In this document: positions 57,598 through 64,000 of the stretch, piece by piece
Layout of the letters: each line of letters opens with the position of its first letter
Numbering within the stretch: the first letter of the stretch is position 1
Notes under the pieces: model-generated
Told to the model about the DNA's origin: nothing
Databases searched by the model: none
The model's input: only the letters and a program-made list of their open reading frames with translations
Made by a program: the position numbers and the translations under genes
Assembly: GCF_009363615.1 (NCBI RefSeq)
Contig: NZ_CP045384.1
Location: 1,548,501 to 1,612,500, forward strand
Length of the DNA: 64,000 nt
Direction of reading: 5' to 3'
Source of the DNA: Ruegeria sp. THAF33
GTDB taxonomy: Bacteria; Pseudomonadota; Alphaproteobacteria; Rhodobacterales; Rhodobacteraceae

Positions 57598-58785
57598 ATG
57601 AGATTGTCTGAACGCATCACGCAGATCACCGGCGGCGGCAGCGATGGCTGGGACGTGTTCTATCGCGCGCGCCGGATGTTGAGTGAAGGACAAGCCGTAA
57701 CCGAACTGACGATCGGTGAACATGACACCCGAACCGACCCTTCGATTCTTCGGGCGATGGAACTGTCGGCCCGCAACGGTCATACAGGTTACGCGATGGT
57801 GCCCGGCACGGACCTGCTGCGCGACACGGTCGCCGCACGGGTTCAGACCCGCACTGGCGTTCCGACCTCTCGGAACAACGTCCTGATCACCCCCGGCGGG
57901 CAAGCCGCCCTGTTCGCCGCACATATGGCTGTTTGCGATCCCGGTGATGTCGGATTGTACCTCGACCCGTACTACGCCACCTATCCCGGCACGATTCGGG
58001 GTGTTGGCGCCGTGGCCCGTGCGGTTCAAACCCCGGCCGATGACGCTTTCCAACCCCAGGCCGAGCGGATCGATGCCGCTGCTGAAGGCGCGGTTTCGCT
58101 GTTGATCAACACGCCGAACAATCCGACCGGCGTGGTCTATTCCCGTCAATCGCTCGAGGCGGTCGCTGACGTGTGCAGGCGGCGCGATCTCTGGCTGATC
58201 TCGGATGAGGTATACGACACGCAGGTCTGGGACGGTGAACATCTTTCTCCGCGTGCACTGCCCGGCATGGCAGAGCGAACGCTTGTGGTTGGATCCATGT
58301 CCAAGTCCCACGCCATGACCGGGTCGCGATGTGGATGGGTCGTCGGCCCACAGGAGGTCATCGCCCATCTGATCAATCTGGCGACCCACACCACCTACGG
58401 CGTTCCCGGGTTCGTACAGGACGCGTCGAGTTTTGCGCTGACCGCGGGTGTAGAACTTGAAGAAAAAATCGCCGCTCCGTTCCGCCGCCGCCGTGCCTTG
58501 GCCATGGATATTCTGGCCTCGCAAAACATCGTCGGCCTCGTCCCTGCGCAGGGCGCCATGTATCTGATGCTGGATATCCGCGCGACCGGGATGTCGGGGG
58601 ACGCGTTTGCCAACGCGCTGCTGGACGCACACAAAATTGCCGTCATGCCCGGCGAAAGCTTCGGCAAGGCCGCTGCCGGGCACATACGGGTGGCCATGAC
58701 CGTGGCCGATGAACGCTTTGCGGTTGCGCTGAAAACGCTGTGCGAATTCGCGTCGCATCTTGCGAGGAAGCACGCAGCTGAATAA
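57598..58785 (+). CDS. Class I/II pyridoxal-phosphate aminotransferase
   Basis: 395 aa. PLP-Lys236 in VGSMSKSHAMTGSRCGW, NNPTG in INTPNNPTGVV and ISDEVYDTQVW, with the late RVAMTVADE. Aspartate-aminotransferase fold type I. Amino-donor specificity is not readable; no biosynthetic operon partners are adjacent. Confidence 0.9.
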   Translation: MRLSERITQITGGGSDGWDVFYRARRMLSEGQAVTELTIGEHDTRTDPSILRAMELSARNGHTGYAMVPGTDLLRDTVAARVQTRTGVPTSRNNVLITPGGQAALFAAHMAVCDPGDVGLYLDPYYATYPGTIRGVGAVARAVQTPADDAFQPQAERIDAAAEGAVSLLINTPNNPTGVVYSRQSLEAVADVCRRRDLWLISDEVYDTQVWDGEHLSPRALPGMAERTLVVGSMSKSHAMTGSRCGWVVGPQEVIAHLINLATHTTYGVPGFVQDASSFALTAGVELEEKIAAPFRRRRALAMDILASQNIVGLVPAQGAMYLMLDIRATGMSGDAFANALLDAHKIAVMPGESFGKAAAGHIRVAMTVADERFAVALKTLCEFASHLARKHAAE

Positions 58786-58793
58786 GCCTGTTG

Positions 58794-59324
58794 TCAGAAA
58801 CGAAACGTTGTACGCAGGTTGAAGACGTTGGAATCCAGACCACCGGTGGATCGGGTGACATCATCGAAGTCTTGCCGCAGCGCCTCACCGCTGATGACAA
58901 AATTCTCGCCAATCGGATAAGCGATGCCGATCCCGTAAACAGCGGCGGTATCGCTGTCGACGGATGTTTCGGCCCGTGCCGCACCAACGACGACATACCC
59001 CAGCGCGCTGCCGAAATCGTACCCGCCACGCAGTTTCAATCGGGTCATGCTGTCCAGACTGCCCTGAGACTGGCTGAGATTCAGGGAAAGGCGGTTGTAT
59101 TCAAGTTCACCGCCCAGAACGAAAGCCCCGAAATCCTGATCATAGCCTACATGCGCACCAAAGGCGGTGTCGTCCCCGCTTGATCCACCCGGTCCATCCG
59201 CATCCGCGTACCCAAAGCTGAGCCCAACGTAACCGCCTGTCCAATCCTCTGCCAAAACCTGGCCGGCGCTGGCCGTCAGAGCCACGACAATCAGGACAGA
59301 AAAAAGTTCAAAAGTCTGTTTCAA
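58794..59324 (-). CDS. Outer-membrane beta-barrel protein
   Basis: 176 aa. A TTG start is inferred: the frame is closed by a stop seven codons upstream and no ATG fits. Signal peptide MKQTFELFSVLIVV...QVLA then EDWTGGYVGLSFGYADADG, alternating strands and a final FNLRTTFRF ending in Phe, as for BAM substrates. Small eight-stranded porin/adhesin class. It is divergent from the mttB leader region. Confidence 0.75.
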   Translation of the reverse strand: MKQTFELFSVLIVVALTASAGQVLAEDWTGGYVGLSFGYADADGPGGSSGDDTAFGAHVGYDQDFGAFVLGGELEYNRLSLNLSQSQGSLDSMTRLKLRGGYDFGSALGYVVVGAARAETSVDSDTAAVYGIGIAYPIGENFVISGEALRQDFDDVTRSTGGLDSNVFNLRTTFRF

Positions 59325-59725
59325 CGCGATTTCACTCGGGCTTCAGATCATGTGTTAACTTATAATTCAACTGGGATCGCTTTTGTCAGAGTTCAATTCC
59401 TTGCACGCAAAGCTCAAGAGTAAGTGAATGCAGTATAACAGATTTCTGTCCTCGGGGGAGAAAATCTGCCTTAGAATTCCGTCAGAGGTTTGTTGGGCAG
59501 ATATTTGCTGAAGTAAATTCCGTTGAGGTCGCAAACAGAACAGATTGCGTCGCCGTGTTTTGGAATTGTTGCGCCAAACGTATAGAGGCGGAATGACTGA
59601 CCACGACTGGAAAATCAGCCTGATCAGCCGCACCATTGGTGCGGACCGGGGGCGTGCAGCGAGAGGGCGGCCGTAAGCGGCCACTTGCCAGTTCCCCAAA
59701 CATCTCTCACAGATCGGAAAAAGAA
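59325..59725. promoter_or_regulatory. Long leader region upstream of mttB
   Basis: 401 bp, AT-rich in the left 250 bp. Near mttB it has an inverted repeat CCGCACCA-T-TGGTGCGG (59628-59644) and a hairpin GGCCG-TAAG-CGGCC (59669-59682). A short ORF (59593-59676) spans both. Promoters for mttB and the outer-membrane protein should be here. No cobalamin riboswitch core was recognised. Confidence 0.5.
59593..59676 (+). CDS. Possible 27-aa leader peptide of mttB
   Basis: ATG 59593 preceded by GAGGCGGA reads MTDHDWKISLISRTIGADRG then RAARGRP and stops at TAA 59674-59676, 49 bases before the mttB start. The hairpin GGCCG/CGGCC overlaps its stop codon. The good ribosome site is the main support. Could be chance; no family known. 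Confidence 0.3.
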   Translation: MTDHDWKISLISRTIGADRGRAARGRP

Positions 59726-61270
59726 ATGAACGACCAATCCCGCAACACATCGCGCAGCGGCGGTCGCGCTGCGCGTCGCGCTGCCCGTGCAACCGCATTG
59801 CCTGAACATCTGCGCCCCGTGCGCCCCGGTATGGAAGGCGGTGTCCTGAATGTCCTGACCCAGGCACAGATCGAACTTATCCACGAGGCCGCCCTGATCG
59901 CATTGGAAACCATTGGTCTGGCGGACGCGCCGCAAAGCGGGATCGACTATCTGGTTGGTGCAGGCTGCATTTTGGGCGACGATGGCCGCATCCGCTTTCC
60001 CCGTGCGCTTGTCGAAGACACGATCGCAAAGGCGAACCGCAATGTCACTTTGTACAGCCGTGACGGAAAAACCGATCTGGACCTGACAGGTACAAAAGTA
60101 CATTACGGCACGGCTGGTGCAGCCGTTTCCATGGTCGACGTGCATGGTCGCGAGTATCGCGATTCAACCGTTCAGGATTTGCACGATGCCGCACGTATCT
60201 GCCAACAGCTTGACAATATTCATTTTGTTCAGCGCCCCATGGTCTGTCGCGACATCGCGGACAACCTGGAAATGGACCTGAACACGATCTACGCCAGCTG
60301 TTCAGGAACATTCAAACACGTCGGCACATCCTTCACGGAACCCAGCCATGTCGCCCCAGCGATGGAGATGATCTACATGATCGCGGGCGGCGAAGACAAA
60401 TATCGCGAGCGACCATTCGTGTCGAACTCGAACTGCTTCGTCGTCCCGCCGATGAAATTCGCCACTGAAAGCTGCGAAGTGATGGAGGAATGCATCAAGG
60501 CCGGAATGCCGGTTCTGTTGCTGTCAGCCGGAATGGCCGGCGCCACCGCGCCATCAACCATCGCCGGAGCAATCACCCAGGCCACGGCGGAATGCCTTGC
60601 GGGATTGGTTTATGTAAACGCCGTAAGTCCCGGCGCGCCCGCAGTTTTTGGCACCTGGCCCTTTGGTCTTGATCTGCGGACCGGCGCAATGTCCATCGGT
60701 TCCGGTGAACAAGCCCTGCTGACGGCAGGCTGCGCCCAGATGCACCGCTTCTACGATTTGCCGGGGGGCGCGGCGGCCGGTGCATCAGATTCGAAGCTGC
60801 CCGACATGCAGGCCGGGTGGGAACAGATGTGCTCGAACGTGATGGCGGGGCTGTCCGGTCTGAACATGGTTTATGAAGCCGCTGGCATGCACGCCTCGCT
60901 GCTGGGGTTCTGCTTTGAAAGTCTCATCCTCAGCGACGACCTGATCGGTCAGGCTCAGCGTTGCGTGCGCGGGATCGAAGTGACCGATGAAACCCTGGCA
61001 CTGGATCAGATCGCATCCGTGTGCATGGGCGGCCCCGGTCATTATCTGGGCACCGATGCGACCCTCAGCCGGATGCAGGCCGACTATGTCTATCCGACCT
61101 TTGGTGACCGCTCGTCCCCAAAGGAATGGGTGGAGCTTGGCAAGCCGGATCTGGTTGAAAAGGCAGTGGCCCGAAAGAATGAGATCCTGTCCACCCCGTC
61201 GGCGGCCCGGTTCGACCCGGTTCTGGATGCCGAAATTCGGGAAAAATTCAACATTCACTTGTCGTTATAG
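59726..61270 (+). CDS. MttB-family (non-pyrrolysine) corrinoid methyltransferase with Arg-rich N-terminus
   Basis: 514 aa, COG5598 family. The frame is continuous with no internal TAG, so it is not the pyrrolysine type; relatives such as MtgB demethylate glycine betaine and other quaternary amines. The first 25 residues are Arg/Ala-rich (RSGGRAARRAARATALPEH), then a TIM-barrel core with FVSNSNCFVVPPMKFATESC, GMPVLLLSAGMAGATAPSTIAGAI and MGGPGHYLGTDATL. It would methylate Co(I) corrinoid from an N-methyl donor. It is a single gene here; partners are at 0.3-2.3 and 13.8-16.1 kb. The substrate is not readable. Confidence 0.9.
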   Translation: MNDQSRNTSRSGGRAARRAARATALPEHLRPVRPGMEGGVLNVLTQAQIELIHEAALIALETIGLADAPQSGIDYLVGAGCILGDDGRIRFPRALVEDTIAKANRNVTLYSRDGKTDLDLTGTKVHYGTAGAAVSMVDVHGREYRDSTVQDLHDAARICQQLDNIHFVQRPMVCRDIADNLEMDLNTIYASCSGTFKHVGTSFTEPSHVAPAMEMIYMIAGGEDKYRERPFVSNSNCFVVPPMKFATESCEVMEECIKAGMPVLLLSAGMAGATAPSTIAGAITQATAECLAGLVYVNAVSPGAPAVFGTWPFGLDLRTGAMSIGSGEQALLTAGCAQMHRFYDLPGGAAAGASDSKLPDMQAGWEQMCSNVMAGLSGLNMVYEAAGMHASLLGFCFESLILSDDLIGQAQRCVRGIEVTDETLALDQIASVCMGGPGHYLGTDATLSRMQADYVYPTFGDRSSPKEWVELGKPDLVEKAVARKNEILSTPSAARFDPVLDAEIREKFNIHLSL

Positions 61271-61282
61271 CATCTGAAGAAA

Positions 61283-61315
61283 GCGGCCCGATGCGTGTCG
61301 GGCCGCCCTTTCTTG
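61283..61315 (+). terminator. Terminator of mttB
   Basis: GCGGCCCGA (61283-61291) and TCGGGCCGC (61298-61306) form a 9-bp stem with a 6-nt loop, followed by CCTTTCTTGTTT. It lies 12 bases after the stop. Confidence 0.9.
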
Positions 61316-61316
61316 T

Positions 61317-61562
61317 TTACCCGTTGCTGGGTGGAAGCAAACCTGCCTCTTGCGCAACGGCCACTTCATCAGCATCCAGCGCCCCGTCGCCATTTGCGTC
61401 CATCGCCGAAAATGTATCGGCGTCAACGTCGGGCAATACGGCCTGAATTTCTTCGATGGTCAGAACGCCATCGCCATTGGCGTCGGTTGAGGACTGCGCC
61501 GAGAGCACTCCCGGCAAGGTCAGTGCAGCAATGGAAATCCCAATCAAGTACTGCGGTTTCAT
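61317..61562 (-). CDS. Exported small EF-hand protein
   Basis: 81 aa from ATG 61562, with GGAGG upstream. Signal peptide ending LSAQ (about residue 23). Two calcium loops: DANGDGVLTIEE and DANGDGALDADE, both with full D-x-N/D-x-D-G ligands. Likely a periplasmic or secreted calcium binder. The longer open frame upstream lacks conservation. Confidence 0.83.
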   Translation of the reverse strand: MKPQYLIGISIAALTLPGVLSAQSSTDANGDGVLTIEEIQAVLPDVDADTFSAMDANGDGALDADEVAVAQEAGLLPPSNG

Positions 61563-61816
61563 TTTCGTGCCTCCTGGATAAGTTGATTTTGTCTTCGTCC
61601 GGACAGGCCCCAGAAACACCGGAACAGCCGCAGGCGTCACCCGTTTTGCGTGATTTCCGGGAAGTCGCGCCAATCTTTGCGTGTTTGCCCGAGTCGGCAT
61701 TGCGACACACCGCCGGGCAAAACCTTGCCAGACCCGTTTCGGCAGAACTTGCCCGACAGGTATGGCCCGATCCGGCAAGACCGCGCTTATCCGGGCAATC
61801 AGGCGCAAAAAAGAAA
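61563..61816. other. Gene-free stretch right of the EF-hand gene
   Basis: About 250 bp without a supported gene; contains the promoter of the EF-hand gene. The frames that cross it on the minus strand (176 and 164 codons) have no recognisable protein beyond the EF-hand part. Confidence 0.45.
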
Positions 61817-62110
61817 GGGGGCCGAAGCCCCCTGTCAGTTTCGCCATCCAGGCTCATTTCGTTGACCGCCCGGTGTTTTTTTGCCTGCGGCCTGGACGTC
61901 GCATGGAACGAGCGCACCCGTTCCGTGAAAGAGTGGGAGGGAGCAAATATTCCGCCCCACCCTGTTCCCGGCCAACACGGGCATGTCGGCCGAGTGAAGA
62001 AAGGACATCTGGTAAGTCTTGTGTCCTTTCTCCGAATTCGTCGGGGTCGGTTACCTAGGGCAGCGTCCGACCCCTACGCCCCGGGGTGCCGGGGCGCTAA
62101 TCCTACCCAA
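61817..62110 (-). ncRNA. Candidate structured RNA or structured 3' UTR ending in a terminator
   Basis: At least five stems occur in about 290 nt: CGCCCCGG/CCGGGGCG (62077-62096), GGGGTCGG/CCGACCCC (62043-62074), GAAAGGACA/TGTCCTTTC (61999-62030), CGGCC-ACA/TGT-GGCCG (61969-61992), CAYGGAACG/CGTTCCGTG (61902-61927). A classic minus-strand terminator follows (GGGGGC-TTCG-GCCCCC then TTTCTTTTTT, 61805-61832). No protein fits. It starts right after the stop of the 62-aa gene, so it is either its long 3' UTR or a separate small RNA. It does not match tmRNA, SRP RNA or RNase P motifs I know. Confidence 0.5.
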
Positions 62111-62299
62111 CTAAGCGTTGGGGGTATCTCGCCCATCAGGTTCTTTGGCGATTCCCTTGTAGGGTTTGCCATCATCCTTGACGGGCATAAATTGGCCAGT
62201 GCGCTCGTCACGCTTTTGCCAGTTTCCATCATCACGCTGAAACTGAGTACGACCAGTCACAGCACCTCGGCGGTATCCATCTCCAGTATTCTTTGCCAT
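62111..62299 (-). CDS. Small basic conserved hypothetical protein
   Basis: 62 aa, MAKNTGDGYRRGAVTGRTQF then QRDDGNWQKRDERTGQFM. It resembles short proteins found widely in bacteria that start with M-A-x-N-T-G-x-G-Y-R and share the R-T/S-Q motif; function unknown. AGGAG precedes the ATG at 62299. High charge and lack of hydrophobic core suggest it binds nucleic acid or is disordered. Confidence 0.75.
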   Translation of the reverse strand: MAKNTGDGYRRGAVTGRTQFQRDDGNWQKRDERTGQFMPVKDDGKPYKGIAKEPDGRDTPNA

Positions 62300-62445
62300 T
62301 TCGCAGGCTCCTTATTCACAGGCGGTCGCGATTTCTTGTTAGTAAGTCTCGGGACAACTCTGTATTTCCAAGCACGCTATTGATCCCCAAATACCGATCT
62401 GTCTTCCTTTAATTTGTCGACCCTACTAGGGCCGGATTTGGTTTA

Positions 62446-62507
62446 TCTCGCAGCGTGCAAACCGATTGCGAGATCAGCCGGGGATCGGTGCTCCAACACC
62501 GGTCCCC
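62446..62507 (-). terminator. Paired hairpins downstream of nrdJ
   Basis: GGGGATCGGTG (62480-62490) pairs with CACCGGTCCCC (62497-62507) with one T-G wobble, just after the nrdJ stop. A second stem TCTCGCA/TGCGAGA (62446-62452, 62467-62473) follows. There is no clear T-run, but the position fits transcript end or stabilisation. Confidence 0.5.
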
Positions 62508-62520
62508 AACCTTCAATTTC

Positions 62521-64000
62521 TTAGCTACACCCGCTTGTCGCGCCACAGGTGTTGCATTTCATGCAGGTGCCGTTGCGCACCAGTGTGTAGTTTCCGCATT
62601 CGCCGCAGGGATCGCCCTCGTACCCCTGCATCTTGGCCTTTGTGCGGGCGTCCATGCTTGTGGCCACCGCCGTTTCGGCTGCCGATGCTTCAAAGGAAGC
62701 CGCCGGTTCAGCCATGCCGTTCACCTCGACCTGACCCGCATTGAACACAGCCAGATCTTGCGGCAAGCGCTTGCGCAGATAGCCGGTGGAGCTGATTTGT
62801 TTCAGCACTTCCAACGACTTGGACGCGGCTGTATCGCTGATTTCCGAAACATTCGAGACACCCTCGTCCTCGCCCCGACCCAAATCGTCAAAGGTTGCGC
62901 CTTCGGGTTTCACGTGGGCCAAATCGGTGCGGTCCAGATAGGACACGGCCAGTTCGCGGAAGATGTAATCCAGGATTGACGTTGCGTTCTTGATCGAGTC
63001 GTTGCCCTGCACCATCCCCGCGGGTTCGAACTTGGTGAAGGTGAAGGCGTCCACGAATTCTTCCAGCGGCACGCCGTATTGCAGACCAACCGACACGGCG
63101 ATGGCAAAGTTGTTCATCATCGCACGGAAGCCGGCGCCTTCCTTGTGCATGTCGATGAAAATCTCGCCCAACTGGCCGTCTTCGAACTCACCGGTGCGCA
63201 GATAGACCTTGTGGCCACCAACGATTGCCTTCTGGGTATAGCCCTTGCGGCGATGCGGCAGTTTTTCACGATGGCTGCGGATGATTTCCTTGACCACAAC
63301 CTTCTCGATCACCTTCTCGGCCAGAACGACGGCCTTTTCCTGCGCCGAGCCGCTTTCCAGCACTTCCGCCGCCTCGTCGTCATCCTCGACCAGTGCAGCT
63401 GCCAGCGGCTGCGACAGTTTCGAGCCGTCACGATAGAGCGCGTTGGCCTTCACACCCAGCGACCAGCTGAGTTCATAGGCTTTCTGACAGTCTTCGATGG
63501 TCGCGTCATTCGGCATGTTGATCGTCTTCGAGATCGCACCCGAAATGAAGCTCTGCGCCGCCGCCATCATGGTGATATGGCTTTCAACTCCAAGGAAACG
63601 CTTGCCTTTTTTTCCGCACGGGTTGGCGCAATCAAAGATCGAATAATGCTCTTCTTTCAGATGCGGCGCACCTTCCAGCGTCATGGTTCCGCAGACATGG
63701 TCGTTGGCCGCCTCGATATCCGCACGGGAAAAACCAAGATGACGCAGCAGGTCGAATGTCGGGTCATTCAGCTTAGTCGCCGGAATGCCCAGAACACCGG
63801 TGCAGAAATCCTCGCCCAGTGTCCACTGGTTGAAGACGAACCGGATATCGAACGCGCTTTCCAGAGCCGCATCCACCTTGGCCAGTTCGTTCGGGCCAAA
63901 GCCATGTCCGGTCAGCGAGGTGTGGTTGATCCCTGGCGCATTGCCGATGGTGCCGTGACCGACCGCATAGGATACGATCTCTTCGATCTGCGACGAGGAA
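62521..64000 (-). CDS. nrdJ: B12-dependent (class II) ribonucleotide reductase, C-terminal part
   Basis: The frame is open to the window edge, so this is the last 492 residues; reading in from 64000 gives [20 protein letters not shown] before the longest listed frame begins at a GTG. Active-site region segments include [32 protein letters not shown] and [20 protein letters not shown]. The C-terminal zinc-ribbon-like Cys cluster ([17 protein letters not shown]) is the thioredoxin-interacting tail. It makes deoxyribonucleotides using adenosylcobalamin, with or without oxygen. Confidence 0.93.
   Translation of the reverse strand, partial: SSSQIEEIVSYAVGHGTIGNAPGINHTSLTGHGFGPNELAKVDAALESAFDIRFVFNQWTLGEDFCTGVLGIPATKLNDPTFDLLRHLGFSRADIEAANDHVCGTMTLEGAPHLKEEHYSIFDCANPCGKKGKRFLGVESHITMMAAAQSFISGAISKTINMPNDATIEDCQKAYELSWSLGVKANALYRDGSKLSQPLAAALVEDDDEAAEVLESGSAQEKAVVLAEKVIEKVVVKEIIRSHREKLPHRRKGYTQKAIVGGHKVYLRTGEFEDGQLGEIFIDMHKEGAGFRAMMNNFAIAVSVGLQYGVPLEEFVDAFTFTKFEPAGMVQGNDSIKNATSILDYIFRELAVSYLDRTDLAHVKPEGATFDDLGRGEDEGVSNVSEISDTAASKSLEVLKQISSTGYLRKRLPQDLAVFNAGQVEVNGMAEPAASFEASAAETAVATSMDARTKAKMQGYEGDPCGECGNYTLVRNGTCMKCNTCGATSGCS

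Noticed and set aside
59726..61270. Pyrrolysine-type trimethylamine methyltransferase
   Set aside because: No in-frame TAG in the continuous 514-codon frame, so this is the non-pyrrolysine family branch.
61817..62110. tmRNA, SRP RNA or RNase P RNA
   Set aside because: None of the conserved cores I know (tag-peptide codons and T loop, GGAAGG-AGCA, GAGGAAAGTCC) could be found on either strand.

Overview
The window looks like a piece of a roseobacter-type alphaproteobacterial chromosome (Rhodobacteraceae, Ruegeria-like). The reasons are the roughly 60% GC content, dense gene packing with many ATGA/TGATG start-stop overlaps, several TRAP transporters, a dihydroxypropanesulfonate (DHPS) gene set, a non-pyrrolysine MttB-type methyltransferase system, a B12-dependent ribonucleotide reductase and a VPLPA-CTERM protein. 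This assignment is inference from gene content; no database search was run. I saw no insertion sequence, prophage or CRISPR array.

Layout. 1-48 is the first 16 codons of guaB, divergent from a RACo-like corrinoid activator (256-2310). 2363-11379 (minus) is one long operon: a small membrane protein, a three-part TRAP transporter, HpsN, HpsO and HpsP dehydrogenases, a UspA protein, sulfopyruvate decarboxylase ComDE and an FMN 2-hydroxyacid dehydrogenase. Together they can import DHPS and oxidise it through sulfolactate and sulfopyruvate to sulfoacetaldehyde. A divergent LacI regulator (11514-12536) faces two operator palindromes spaced exactly 21 bp apart. After tRNA-Gly and PPK2 come a corrinoid/THF methyltransferase, an MTHFR-like protein and a 'virulence factor' family protein (13761-16080, minus). 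Next are PhoX, Ppx/GppA, RlmE, an octahaem cytochrome coupled to a YihY membrane protein, a PerM-type permease and a histone-deacetylase-like hydrolase.

25758-31878 is a MoxR/DUF58/VWA/BatD operon. It is followed by a Crp/Fnr regulator, a periplasmic sulfatase, a HAD phosphatase, cardiolipin synthase, a two-TM potassium channel, a LolD/FtsX/AttH export module, and a TAXI-type TRAP system translationally coupled to a second UspA. 45734-47363 is poor in genes and lower in GC; it holds one VPLPA-CTERM protein and ends at tRNA-Leu. The remaining housekeeping genes are DedA, DsbB, an HNH nuclease, RluE, a VOC protein, an esterase, an AlkA glycosylase, an MFS permease, a phytoene-synthase-like protein, CimA, CysS, MmcQ/YjbR and an aminotransferase. 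The right end carries an outer-membrane barrel, MttB with a possible leader peptide, an EF-hand protein, a region of stacked hairpins that may be an undescribed RNA, a 62-aa basic protein, and the C-terminal part of nrdJ running off the window.

Two points deserve most attention. First, the C1-transfer proteins (activator, THF methyltransferase, MttB) are split over three loci but all carry Arg/Gly- or Arg/Ala-rich terminal tails, and no corrinoid protein is present. Second, about 300 nt of strongly structured sequence ends in a clear terminator at 61817-62110.
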